Origin: Cotesia glomerata
Taxonomy: Eukaryota > Arthropoda > Insecta > Hymenoptera > Braconidae
Length of the DNA stretch: 64,000 bases
Reading direction: 5' to 3'
NCBI RefSeq assembly: GCF_020080835.1
Contig: NC_058165.1
Span: 10,175,813-10,239,812, forward strand
Position 1 is the stretch's first letter, and every line of letters starts with the position of its first letter. The notes below the pieces were generated by a model. It did no database searches. It was not told the origin of the DNA and worked only from the letters and a program-made list of their open reading frames with translations. The position numbers were made by a program, and so were the translations under genes. Positions 1-11,243 of this stretch are shown one piece after another.

Positions 1-39
1 TCCCTAAAAAATCATATTAAAAAAAATTTTTTTTTTTTT

Positions 40-399
40 ACTGAAGCCATTACCACCAAATCTAGAGATCCTCCTCCTAAAAAACGTCGTCGAGGGAAAA
101 CCACGATTCTTACGAGTCTTGAGTATCGCCGAGAACTCAAAGAAAAAGAAAATCAAAATGAAGGAAAAAAAGTTCTCAGTTAAACAAAAAAAAATTAAAT
201 TAAAACTAAGAAATTTGAAAAAAAAAAAACCATTCAAAATATAAAAAAGATGATTGCCATTGTCTTTATTGCAATGGACTTCTCAGAATCCATAGAGTCA
301 TGGATTCAGTGTAAAAATTGTAATAAATGGTCTCATAATTCTTGCACAGGTATTTGCGAAGATTTCTCTGACGAACATGTCTGTGATCATTTCGAATAA
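40..399 (+). pseudogene. 3' remnant of a pogo/Tigger-type (CENP-B-like DDE) transposase with a PHD-like tail
   Basis: Frame 40-183 reads a basic stretch (PPPKKRRRGKTTILTS) followed by a charged helix and a stop. This resembles the C-terminal end of DDE_1-type transposases, where a GK-T/S-x-I-L-T segment is common. Downstream, 251-399 encodes Cys/His pairs spread over two frames: CHCLYC, then after a shift near 275, WIQCKNCNKWSHNSC and CDH before a stop at 397-399. This looks like the zinc-binding PHD-like tail found on many arthropod pogo-type transposases. The catalytic DDE core lies off the left edge or is lost. The stop between the halves and the frameshift show that it is dead. The family call rests on motif resemblance; a PHD domain from another gene is possible. 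Confidence 0.5.
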
Positions 400-546
400 T
401 CGTATATTCATTAAATTATCTCGATGTGATTTCCTAATCATCGAACATTTATGTTTCATGTTTTATTCCAAAAGTTTAATTTTTGTCAACGTTTAATAAA
501 AAAATTATTATAAATTTTATTGTTAAGCTGTTAATTAGTTTTAAAT

Positions 547-927
547 TTTTTTTTTTTTATTTTAACCCCGCTTTTCAGACTTCTGTCTCGATGGGGGTCC
601 GGCCGAGATCGGAAGGGGACTCCAGGCTGATCGGTACATTAAGTTTGGCAGAATAAGTTTGGCGGTATTACATACTTTTTCAGCCTGGAGAGTAATGCGG
701 CGATGGGCCGACTTTGGGGAAACTGCACGCATTTGCCTGTGCCCCACCGGTAGCACAGGGCTTGGGGAAACCATCGAAAAACCCAAACCTGTACAGCCCG
801 GCATGAGTTACGAGCACCGATGTTCACTGAAAATTAAATTTCAGCTCACACCGGGATTCGAACCCACGCCTCACCAGTCCCAAGCAAGCATGACAAGCAT
901 TATACCGCTTAGCCATGGGACTGGCTT
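547..927 (-). mobile_element. tRNA-derived SINE with a visible 16-bp target-site duplication
   Basis: On the minus strand the element starts with a tRNA-like head that has an A-box (TGGCTAAGCGG) and a B-box (GGTTCGAATCC), the internal RNA polymerase III promoter. It continues through a ~270-bp unrelated body and ends in an A-rich tail (T-run at 547-559 on the plus strand). It is flanked by perfect copies of TTAATTAGTTTTAAAT at 531-546 and 928-943, the duplication expected from LINE-mediated integration. No open frame is meaningful. The parent tRNA was not identified with certainty. Confidence 0.85.
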
Positions 928-1189
928 TTAATTAGTTTTAAATAGATAATAATTAATAATATAATTAATTCCTTTTATTGCACTTAAAGGTTTTAAACCT
1001 TCGTACAAGAAAAAAAATACAGATGTTATTTAGCAATGAATTGGTTACATTAGTTTACATTGATTGAAATCACATGTTGAGTTTTTAGATTGAGCTTTTA
1101 AAATACGTAATATCTTGAACCAGACCTTTTTTTTTGTTTTCTATATTTTTATCAATTCAAAATTAAAAATATGAATCGCGTAGAGTAAA

Positions 1190-1275
1190 ACGTCCTTGGA
1201 GAAAGTCCTCGACTTCGCCTCGGTTGACTATAACATGTGATCTGAGCTATTTCTTAGTTTCCCTCCTTAGGGGTG
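1190..1275. repeat. fragment of a foldback MITE family (CATGTGATCTGAG)
   Basis: A GACTTCGCCTCGGTTGAC centre followed by ACATGTGATCTGAG matches the half-arms of a better-preserved copy at 22,790-22,920 and a fragment at 31,610-31,770. Only about half of the inverted repeat remains here. Confidence 0.5.
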
Positions 1276-1279
1276 AAAT

Positions 1280-1760
1280 CTACTATTTTCGAAAATGGAA
1301 AAAAAAAATTTTACTGAATTTATGAGAAGGGCTGTATGCCCCAGCGAGCCGTCATGTACCACTCTCCCATGTATAGTTCAATTTTTTGTTAAATTTTTCG
1401 GGCCAATTAAATTTTTTCTAATTCATTTTACCCCAAATTTATCTCAATTCGAAAAAATAAAATTTTTTTTTCGTTGCAATTCTTTTTTCAAGTGGTCCAT
1501 TATGCCCCACATATCACATAATGGCCCAAAATATCATAAAAACATTATAGAGGTCATAACTTGACGGAAAGTGAAAAAAAAAATTTTACCTAATTTTTGA
1601 GGGGGGCCGTTGTGCCCCAGGTTCCCTTCAATTAGCTCCAAAATATATAAATATATCAAATTCATGATAATTTGGTTAAAAAAAAAAAAAAATATTTTTC
1701 GACCAAATTTTGAAGGGGGGCCGTTATACCCCAAGGAGCCATCTTACCCCACCCTCCCCT
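1280..1760. repeat. degenerate tandem repeats with a GCCGTTRTGCCCC motif
   Basis: Three or four diverged units share an A/T homopolymer block, a TTTTGAGGGGGGCCGT-like G-rich block and GCCCCA followed by GAGCC. Clear units lie near 1,300-1,370, 1,570-1,640 and 1,680-1,750. Short open frames across them follow the repeat and show no coding signal. Confidence 0.5.
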
Positions 1761-3837
1761 ATCTAATTAATGTCTATTTTTAATTTTATGCCAGTGTAAA
1801 TTTTCCAAGTAACTTAAATCAGTAAAAAGCGCTCTACCTTAACATTACGAAGGGCCGAGGTTCGAATCTCACAAACATTCTGGGAATTTTTTAGACATAA
1901 AAATTAAGAAATTCATTTTAAATTGTTCTAATTAGCTTTTCAAAAATGTATATTACACTCTCATTGCCTATTTTTTTTTTTTTTTTAAAGAAAAATTGAA
2001 AACTTGTCGACAAAAATTTGTCGAAGATCCAAAAAATTATTATTAATTATATTAGTACACTCAGTTAAAGATTTGCCTTTGAAAATTTGATAAAATTTGA
2101 CTTATTAGTAAATTATTATAGTAAGATAACAAGCCCACTAAATTTTTTAAAAGCTCAAGAGAACCAGTAAAAAAAAATTGAGCTTTTAAAGTTTTAGGAT
2201 TAAGCATTAACTCTTATAAGAAATTACAATTTTTATTTTATTTTACAAAAAGTGACGTTCATATTTCAATAAAAATTTAGGCGATGAAAAAAAATAACAC
2301 AATGAATATTTTATTGCATAATTAAAAGTATCGATTCAGAACATGTGATAGCAATAATTAATAAAAAAATGTTAAAAATTATCTCTGTCTCTTTTTTTTT
2401 AATGCGCTTTGCATTAGGAAAATTAACTAAGTAAGTAAATCAAATAAGGCTTTGTATGGAACATTTGATACTTGTGGTATCTGTGATACTACCTCAACAT
2501 AAAAAATATTATTGCAAAAGTAAGTTTTCCGAATTTTATTAAGAACATACTATTGTAAAAACATATTCACATATTCTTATACACAGTATAATAGTCATGC
2601 AATAAAAAAAAACAAGTGCGAAGACTATTGCAGTGCATATAAATCTGGCACGTTTCAAATTAGCTGACCTTATCCCTGCGGTTAACGAACTTGGCCGGAT
2701 CGTCGCCGCCGTCACGTGTAAAACTAACTTTTTATAAATACTTACCCTTCTGAGATTTTATTCCTGATTATTTATTCTCGCTTATGCTATTATGCAATTT
2801 ATCACTATTTTCTGTGTTATTAAATATAAAAGAAGAAAAATAAATGATTAAATGTATGCAAGAGATAAACACATAGCTTTTATTGAATCATTAAATTGCA
2901 TATTACAACGCAAATGTAATTGAATAAAATTAGATAGTTTATGTAAAATGCATATTGTAGAATGCTGAAGTTGATAAGGTATACAAGAAAATTCTTATTC
3001 GATCCGAGTTTCGAGGCCACATCAACGTCAAGTTCTTCAGGGCAAGGTTGACTTGTAAATTAAAAGTAGTTGGTTTGTTGAAAATAGCAACGATACTGTA
3101 GATGCAGTGATGTCAGGACATATTATATTTTGGATGCAAGGAAGGGTCAATTTTATGACCTGAGGTACTGTCGGTACTTTTGGGTTGCCAGCGGTCATAG
3201 TTAGTGTCAACTGAACTCCCGTGACGAACGGTCCACCTTTGTGTTATAATATTATCGAGTACCTACACTGTATAATTCTTTAATGTATTCGTTTGTGTAT
3301 TCTAGAGTAGTTTATTATTAATAAAGACAATAAATTGCAATAATATTTTTCCTTCATAAATCCTATATATTATATTATCTCAATCTTCCAGCCTCAACTT
3401 CCAATATGGTTACACATTTTTTATTCTATCTTAATGCTAATAGATTATCGATAAAATAGACTCGAGTAATATTTAATCACTATAAATATTAAGACCTTTC
3501 TTCAATCTTGTTATCAATATTGATCGCTTTTGAATATTTATTGTTTATTAAAGGAACTATAAATTTTTTTTTATTTTATGTAAATTCAAAACATTCCAGC
3601 ATAATTTACAATAAACTTATTTTAAAGAAAAAAAAATACTTTAATTTAAATAGTTTTTAGAAATTTAATTACTGAAATAAATTAATTAATTCAAAAATAA
3701 TATTATCATTCGCGATGTTCATTCGTGAATCAAGAAAATACAATTCGACGACAAAAGAAAGTTCGCCATTTAGGAATTTTATCAATTCATTGAAGCACTT
3801 TACAATTATCAAACAAGATATTATATTTTTTACCTGA
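1761..3837. other. AT-rich stretch without a recognisable gene
   Basis: No convincing ORF, splice pair or element end was found. A short B-box-like motif (GAGGTTCGAATCTCAC) at about 1,858-1,873 could be a worn tRNA-derived SINE head. Two less AT-rich patches (about 2,640-2,720 and 2,990-3,240) stand out in composition, but neither translates to anything recognised. Confidence 0.5.
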
Positions 3838-3907
3838 AAATATAGAGAAAAAAATTAGGAAAACGGTTGACCCTGAAGGCCATCCCTACAACTTCCCGCT
3901 AATTCCA

Positions 3908-4889
3908 CACCTACACGGAAAAAAAAATTTCGTTCTGGTAACGTAACTGTAGAGTTACCACACCTATACACAGTTTACTGTTCGTTGTAGAGTTACAGTA
4001 ACAAAATGTTATTTAGTTTTGATAACTCAATGTTGTTGAGCTCTCAGAGCTCTACGGGATTGTTCTCAGAGCCAAACGGTATAGTTGGGAGCGCTCTACG
4101 TTGCGCAGCAGTGGAGTGCGCTGATATATTTCATAACCTTCTAAAATGCCAAACATAATTATTTTGTTACTAATCTATATTATTAAAAATATGTGAGGAC
4201 AATTAAGTTCTCAATTTATTTATTTAAGGAAATAGGTTTTTCTTTTTTGTCAAATTGAATTTCGTTAGAACAGTTTTGTATTTATGGTTTTTCAAGGTTC
4301 ATTTGCAGTGACTGTTAATTTAATTTATTAGTTGAATATATTGTGATAAGTGATAAGTTATCGGAATACATTAAAAAGACCCCATTTAACACAAAATAAA
4401 ATTTGTTTTCGTTTATTTATCTTTTCTCGTGCATATACGGTAGTGATTTTATGTCCAATATTTATTGATATAATTAAGAAAATAAGATAATTTTGTGACG
4501 ACCATATTTTTATTTTACAAATAATTTTTATTTGTAATATAAGTTCTATTATTATTTTATTTCTATTATAATACTATTTTTATTTGCCATATACAATAAT
4601 TGTTGGCAATATAAATTCATTCTGCCGCATGTATTTATTAAATTATCAATGCTAAATCGTAAAAAAAAAATTATTATTAAGCAGACTTCCAAAAATTTGT
4701 TATAGTCTCAGAACGATCCTGTAGAGCTGTGAGAGGTAAATAACGTTTAGCTCTCAGAGCTCAACGATGTAGAGTTGTAGGAGCTAAACGGTATTGTTAC
4801 TATAAGAATACGTTAACCTACTGAAACTTTTTACAACTAACTAACTACTATAGAGTTCCTATAGCAAAATTTTTTTCTCCGTGTAGGCG
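3908..4889. mobile_element. non-autonomous element with CCTACACGGAAAAAAA terminal inverted repeats
   Basis: The left end CCTACACGGAAAAAAAAATT and the right end AATTTTTTTCTCCGTGTAGG are inverted copies. The interior has repeated GAGCTCTMAGAG/GTTACTGTAGAGTT modules in both orientations and no ORF. It sits inside the composite repeat. A target duplication could not be fixed by eye. Confidence 0.6.
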
Positions 4890-5473
4890 CTTACAATAGT
4901 ACTTATGACGTTTTTGAGCTCGAAGAGCTCAAAAATACAATTTATGTGTTATTTTGAGCTCTCCAAGCTCAAAGAGATAGCTTTCCTATGCTCTTGAGCT
5001 CTTCGAGCTCAGAAATCTTGTCACAGTTCGATGAAACACGATTTTTTTAATTTTCAAACTGCTATAACTTTTGAATGAATAAACAGATTTGCATGCAGTA
5101 GGCGGAGATCGATGTAGTTTTTTAAGCTCTATAAATAACGTCAAACAAAAAAATTGATCTGATGAAAAATTTTGGAGTTATTACAAAAAAACACTTTTTT
5201 CGATTTTTTTCGACAACGATATCTCGGGACGCATCAACCGATTCTGACGCTTTTGGTGGTGATCGATGTGGGTTTTCACGGTTAAGAGCTGATTAGCTTT
5301 TGAGATCGATCGGTTCAACCAATTCGGAGATATTTAAAAAAAAAAGAAAAAAAAAACTTCAAGGAACCTTTTCTGGAAGGTTCCAACTTCCAGGAAATCT
5401 AAGTTTGGCGAAGACCTTTCGAATGACACCAACTGCGATCAAATCGGTCCAGCCGTTCAGAAGTTATAAGACG

Positions 5474-5476
<3 letters not shown>

Positions 5477-5534
<58 letters not shown>
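5477..5534 (+). repeat. (AC)n microsatellite, 5' flank of a LINE 3' end
   Basis: About 29 AC units end exactly where LINE 3'-UTR sequence begins; the tract resumes after the LINE's A-tail at 5,720-5,748. Confidence 0.9.
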
Positions 5535-5536
<2 letters not shown>

Positions 5537-5715
5537 CACGAAGTAATGCCTAACGGCGGTTTCCATGAGGGATTAGAGGAAAGAGGAAAGGGGTTTAGGG
5601 TTTAGTGGGTAGGGGCGTTAGCGTCGAATTTTAGTATGACGCTGCGTCGAGTCGCCACATATCCAGGCCAAACAGCTACGCCTAGAATCCGTAAAAAGGA
5701 TTCCCCTAAGGAAAA

Positions 5716-5719
<4 letters not shown>
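5535..5719 (+). mobile_element. 5'-truncated 3' end of an R1-clade-type LINE inserted in (AC)n
   Basis: This 185-bp piece matches the 3' UTR of the longer minus-strand copies at 29,366-30,173 and 30,189-30,567. Shared blocks are GAAGTAATGCCTAACGGCGG, CTAACCC-type TTTAGGGTTTAGTGGG and GTCGAGTCGCCACATATCC, ending in a short A-run. It is framed on both sides by (AC)n, as are the other copies. Confidence 0.75.
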
Positions 5720-5750
<31 letters not shown>

Positions 5751-5978
5751 ACAGACGTACGGACATCATCGTAACAATAGTTATAAAAGCTTCTTAGGGC
5801 TTCAAAACGTCGAGATCTGTTGAAACCTCGATTTTTGCAAAACGGGGTAAAACCAATAACTTCCCGATTTTTCGAAAATCTTCGATTTTCTTAGCGGGAA
5901 GTTAAAAATTAACAAAAATATACAATTTAAATGACGATTAGATTATAGGATATAGTACGGAGAATCTATAAGATATCT

Positions 5979-7904
5979 CCCGTGTAAAAAAAAACTTGTC
6001 ATAAAGTTATCATAAAAGAGTCATAAGCTTATGATCCTAAACGTGACACAATTTAGCACACTTTTATGACAACTTTATGACACTATACCGAAATAAAATT
6101 TAGATTTTAGAAAAATATTGTCGCACTCACTCAAAAAAAAAATGTTGTAAAGAGTACGTTTATGACATTTTTAGGATACTTTAATGACAATTTTAGGACG
6201 CCTTTATGAATTTTATGACCATTTTAGGACATTTTTATGAATTTTAGTATACTTTTATGACGACTTTAGGACAGTTCTATGACAATTTTAGGACACTATT
6301 ATGAATTTTAGGATACTTTAATGATAATTTTTTGACAATTTTATGACAACTTGATACAATTTTATGACAACTTTAAGAAAATTTGATGACAATCTTAGGA
6401 CACTTTTATGATAACTTTATGACAACTTGAGGACAATTTTAGGATACTTTTATGACAAATTTAAGACAATTTTTGGATACATTTATAACAATTTGATGAA
6501 ATTCTTAGGACAATTTCATGACACTTTTATGATAATTTTGTGACAACTTGAGGACGCTTCTATGAAAATTTAAGGACACTTTTATGACAATTTTAGAATA
6601 CTTTTATAACAATATTAGGACAATTCTATGACTATTTTGGGGTACTTTTATGACAACTTTAGGACAATTTAAGGACACTTTTATGAATTTTATGATACTT
6701 TTATGACAACTGCAGGATACTTTTATGACACTTTCAGACAATTTCGGGATACTTTTATGACAATTTTATGACAACTTTAGGACAATTTTATGACACTTTT
6801 ATGATAACTTTATAAAAATTTTAGGATACTTTTATGACAATTTATGGACAATTCTATGACTATTTTAGGACACATTTATGACAACTTTAGGACAATTCTA
6901 TGATAATTTTAGGACACTTATGAATTTTATGATATTTTTATGAAATTTTTATGACGATTTTGGGATACTTTTATGACAATTTTATGACAACTTTAGGACA
7001 ATTTTATGACTACTTTATGACAATTTTATGACTACTTTATGACAATTTTATGACAACTTCAGGACACTTTTATGAATTTTAGGATACTTTTATGACAATT
7101 TTATGTCCTAAAGTTGTTATAAAATTGTTCTAAAGTTGTTATAAAATTGTTCTAAAGTTGTTCTAAAGTTGTCATAAAAGTGTCATAAAAGTATCATAAA
7201 ATTCATGTGTCCCAAAGTTTTCATAGAATTGTCCTCATGTTGTCATAAAAGTATCCTAAAATAGTCATAGAATTGTCCTTAAATTGTCATAAAAGTATCC
7301 TAAAATTGTCATAAAAGTGTCATAAAATTGTCATAAAGTAGTCATAAAATTGTCCTAAAGTTGTCATAAAAGTGTCATGAAATTGTCCTAAGAATTTCAT
7401 CAAATTGTTATAAATGTATCCAAAAATTGTCTTAAATTTGTCATAAAAGTATCCTAAAATTGTCCTCAAGTTGTCATAAAATTGTCCTAAGATTGTCATC
7501 AAATTTTCTTAAAGTTGTCATAAAATTGTCCTAAAGTTATCATAAAATTATCATGAAAGTATCCTAAAATCGTGTCAAGTCATAAAATTGTCATAAAATT
7601 ATCATCAAAGTATCCTAAAATTCATAATAATGTCTGAAAATTGTCATAGAATTGTCCTAAAGTCGTCATAAAAGTATTCTAAAATTCATATAAATGTCCT
7701 AAAATTATCATAAAATTGTCATAAACGTACTCTTTACAACATTTTTTTTTTGAGTGAGTGCGACAATATTTTTCTAAAATCTAAATTTTATTTCGGTATA
7801 GTGTCATTAAGTTGTCATAAAAGTGTGCTAAATTGTCTCACGTTTAGGATCATAAGCTTATGACTCTTTTATGACAACTTTATGACAAGTTTTTTTTACA
7901 CGGG
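5979..7904. mobile_element. 1.9-kb foldback element with long tandem-repeat arms
   Basis: The left end begins CCCGTGTAAAAAAAAACTTG and the right end is its inverted copy ending CAAGTTTTTTTTACACGGG. Roughly 190 bp of unique terminal sequence (with CATAAGCTTATG and GTGCGACAATATTTTTC blocks) is mirrored at both ends. Inside, the left arm (about 6,170-7,105) is made of short units such as TTTTATGACAATTTTAGGACA, and the right arm (about 7,106-7,730) of their reverse complement. The whole element could fold into one giant hairpin. No ORF of note; minus-strand frames in the arm are repeat artefacts. Confidence 0.85.
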
Positions 7905-8281
7905 CTTATTTGTAAGAAATTGCATTTTTTACAAAGAAGGTCCTTATTAATCTTCTCGTATCTCTAATAGTTTAATCACAATTTCTATTTTAATTTTTCA
8001 CAAATAAGTCTTCCGTAAGTTATTCCATGAAGATCATTAAAACCAAGATAAATCAATTTAAATCATTAAACCATTTTTCAGAAAATTCAATTTTCTATAA
8101 ATGAGTTCGCATCAATTTTCTTGTATCTTTAATAGTTTACTTACAATCTTAATTTTGATTTTTCATTAGTAATTTATCGAGGGTTAAGAATATTTTTCTT
8201 AAGTCAATTATCTATTTTTCAGTGATTGGTTGTAAAAGTTCCTTTTACTAAATTAAGGAAAAATATATAATATAATAATAC
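7905..8281. other. AT-rich spacer, nothing recognised
   Basis: There are several weak direct repeats (TTTTCACAAATAAG-like, TCTAATAGTTTA) but no gene or element boundary. Confidence 0.5.
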
Positions 8282-9067
8282 TAGCTGATACCCACCCGCT
8301 TCGCTGGGCATACAATAAAATTTTATGTTGTAACCTAGATGAAAAATATAAACAAAATGATTAATTTCAAAAAGATAATTAATATAAATTTTGAATTAGA
8401 GAAAAGTGATTGTTTATGATAACCGGTGTTAGCGAGTATTAAATATATGAGAAAAGTATTTTATTATTAATAATCAATCAATCAATGGGTCAGTTAGTCA
8501 GTAAATCTGTCATTAGACAGATTTCCGCATCACCCATGACGTACTGTGTAGTGAGATGCGTTCCCATTATAATAATGTTATCCTAAACATTTAGTCTAGA
8601 CCGGATAGGTCAAATGGTAGAGTAGCCGACATGTCACCGGAAGGTTCTGGGTTCGAATCCCTGTCCGAGCTATCTGAATTTTTTCTCGCATATTCTGTAA
8701 ACTCTTATTAAGAAGGTCCTTCCTATTTCTTTCTCAATCTCTTCCTCCTCCAATTATTCTGTTACGTGAATGTTGGAACGATTCACGTAATAATTATCCG
8801 TAACTCCTATTCTTTTCCGCTTCATAGTATTATTTAATTTTAAAAATTGTCAATAATTTTTTTAATTTTAAAAAAATGTTAATAATAAAATACTTTTCTC
8901 ATATATTTAATACTCGCTAACACCGGTCATCACAAACAATCACTTTTCTCTAATTCAAAATTTATATTCATTATCTTTTTGAAATTAACCATTTTGTTTA
9001 TATTTTTCATCTAGGTTACACCATAAAATTTATTGTATTCCTATCGAAGCGGGCGGGTATCAGCTAG
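8282..9067. mobile_element. inverted pair of Helitron-like 3' ends enclosing a SINE
   Basis: The outer ~185 bp are inverted repeats. The right arm ends with a GC-rich hairpin region and GGGTATCAGCTAG followed by T; the left arm is the mirror, starting CTAGCTGATACCC then CCGCTTCGCTGGGC. A short hairpin followed by CTAG/T is the form of a Helitron 3' terminus, and the same ending occurs at 25,473-25,501, 28,732-28,760 and 58,615-58,642. Helitrons do not normally have terminal inverted repeats, so this is either two 3' ends facing outward or a foldback derivative. Confidence 0.6.
8599..8830 (+). mobile_element. tRNA-derived SINE, family member 1
   Basis: The head carries an A-box-like TAGGTCAAATGGTAGAGTAG and a B-box GGTTCGAATCC, then a ~150-bp tail with TTACGTGAATGTTGGAACG and CACGTAATAATTA. 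The copy at 19,226 shares head and tail. The acceptor stem has two mismatches, so it is not a working tRNA gene. Confidence 0.75.
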
Positions 9068-9470
9068 TTATTAATAAATTCATAACAAATTAAGTGGTAT
9101 TAAAAAATATATTTATTATTACTCATTTTATTAGAAATTATCTTAAATCGACCGTTTTTATAATAATTTAACGATATCGTTGTAAAATTTTAGAGAAGAC
9201 GCATCAGACACAATTTACCATTTTAATTTTAATCATTAAAATCAGTATAATCATTTAACAATATCAACTTGATAATATTTATGTTTAATTTATCTGTGTT
9301 ATGATATAATCGAGTTCATCCTTCATGATTATTCCAATACATATAAGTTATTTCAGTTATTAATGATTTAGCTATTCTTTCTTAACAAACGTATGATTAT
9401 GAATTCCTACTGTCCCAACAGTCAATCGATAAAATTTAAAATCAATCATTTTGACAGTTATTATAGCAAC

Positions 9471-9605
9471 GGTAACCATGATAACGGTAACCATGGTAAC
9501 GGCAACCATGGTAACGGTAACCATGGCAACGGTAACCACGGCAACGGTAACCATAGCAACGGTAACCATGGCAACGATAACCATGACAATGGTAACCATG
9601 GCAAA
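9471..9605 (+). repeat. 15-bp minisatellite (GGTAACCATGGCAAC)9, copy 1
   Basis: Nine 15-bp units contain the palindromes GGTAACC and CCATGG. In frame it reads as (N-G-N-H-G)n, a repeat artefact. The same array recurs at 10,289-10,423 and 11,109-11,243 with the same internal variants, so it was duplicated with the 820-bp unit. Confidence 0.9.
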
Positions 9606-10288
9606 GGTTGATTAGCGTGGGTGGTTGTAGGGGGTTGAGTTCGATAATTTACGGGTGCCACTGATGGTTTCTTAGATTAGAGGGTCAAAATGATATTTCG
9701 CTCCCAAAAAGAGAGATATAGGGAAGGGGAAAGATTATAGGGCACGGGAGGGAGGAGAAAGAATGAGAGGGAGGGAGGGAGGGCATATGTGATGGTAGAC
9801 GAAAAATTCATTTTGGCTAGGAATTGCGTAAAATCCGTTCTTAGTGAGCGTCTACATCACGAATGGAGTAACTATGCTAAATTTCAAGTCAATCGGGCGA
9901 ATAGTTTCGGAGATCTCGTGATGAGTGAGTGGTATTTCGCTTATATATATATAGATTATCTTAAATCGACCGTTTTTATAATACTTTAACGATATCGTTG
10001 TAAAATTTTAGAGAAGACGCATCAGACACAATTTACCATTTTAATTTTAATCATTAAAATCAGTATAATCATTTAACAATATCAACTTGATAATATTTAT
10101 GTTTAATTTATCTGTGTTATGATATAATCGAGTTCATCCTTCATGATTATTCCAATACATATAAGTTATTTCAGTTATTAATGATTTAGCTATTCTTTCT
10201 TGAAAAACGTATGATTATGAATTCCTACTGTCCCAACAGTCAATCGATAAAATTTAAAATCAATCATTTTGACAGTTATTATAGCAAC

Positions 10289-10423
10289 GGTAACCATGAT
10301 AACGGTAACCATGGTAACGGCAACCATGGTAACGGTAACCATGGCAACGGTAACCACGGCAACGGTAACCATAGCAACGGTAACCATGGCAACGATAACC
10401 ATGACAATGGTAACCATGGCAAC
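10289..10423 (+). repeat. 15-bp minisatellite, copy 2
   Basis: Same nine-unit array and variant order as copy 1. Confidence 0.9.
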
Positions 10424-11108
10424 GGTTGATTAGCGTGGGTGGTTGTAGGGGGGTTGAGTTCGATAATTTACGGGTGCCACTGATGGTTTCTTAGATTAGA
10501 GGGTCAAAATGATATTTCGCTCCCAAAAAAGAGAGATATAGGGAAGGGAAAGATTATAGGGCACGGGAGGGAGGAGAAGAATGAGAGGGAGGGAGGGGAG
10601 GGCATATGTGATGGTAGACGAAAAATTCATTTTGGCTAGGAATTGCGTAAAATCCGTTCTTAGTGAGCGTCTACATCACGAATGGAGTAACTATGCTAAA
10701 TTTCAAGTCAATCGGGCGAATAGTTTCAGAGATCTCGTGATGAGTGAGTGGTATTTCGCTTATATATATATAGATTATCTTAAATCGACCGTTTTTTATA
10801 ATAATTTAACGATATCGTTGTAAAATTTTAGAGAAGACGCATCAGACACAATTTACCATTTTAATTTTAATCATTAAAATCAGTATAATCATTTAACAAT
10901 ATCAACTTGATAATATTTATGTTTAATTTATCTGTGTTATGATATAATCGAGTTCATCCTTCATGATTATTCCAATACATATAAGTTATTTCAGTTATTA
11001 ATGATTTAGCTATTCTTTCTTAAAAAACGTATGATTATGAATTCCTACTGTCCCAACAGTCAATCGATAAAATTTAAAATCAATCATTTTGACAGTTATT
11101 ATAGCAAC

Positions 11109-11243
11109 GGTAACCATGATAACGGTAACCATGGTAACGGCAACCATGGTAACGGTAACCATGGCAACGGTAACCACGGCAACGGTAACCATAGCAACGG
11201 TAACCATGGCAACGATAACCATGACAATGGTAACCATGGCAAC
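11109..11243 (+). repeat. 15-bp minisatellite, copy 3
   Basis: Same nine-unit array and variant order as copy 1. Confidence 0.9.

Larger units (their letters stand above)
3838..5905 (-). repeat. copy of a composite repeat family bounded by AACTTCCCGCTAA, with a (CA)n core
   Basis: The two ends carry AACTTCCCGCTAA (3,890s) and TTAGCGGGAAGTT (5,890s). The end hairpin (TCGAAGATTTTCGA around a CGGGAAGTTATTGGTTTTA block), GAGCTCGAAGAGCTC blocks and a (CA)n tract follow the same order as in copies at 23,188-28,945 and 29,200-31,262. This copy is reversed relative to those. A MITE (3,908-4,889) and a LINE 3' end (5,535-5,719) are inserted in it. Confidence 0.65.

Noticed and set aside
5535..5719. 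Telomere-like TTTAGGGTTTAG motif
   Set aside because: Only a short TTTAGGG pair inside a LINE 3' UTR, repeated in each LINE copy; insect telomeres usually use TTAGG.
7320..7502. 60-residue ORF in the foldback arm
   Set aside because: Periodic repeat translation with no coding signature.
8599..8672. tRNA gene
   Set aside because: A- and B-boxes are present but the acceptor stem is mismatched, U33 is missing and a SINE tail follows; same at 19,226-19,300.
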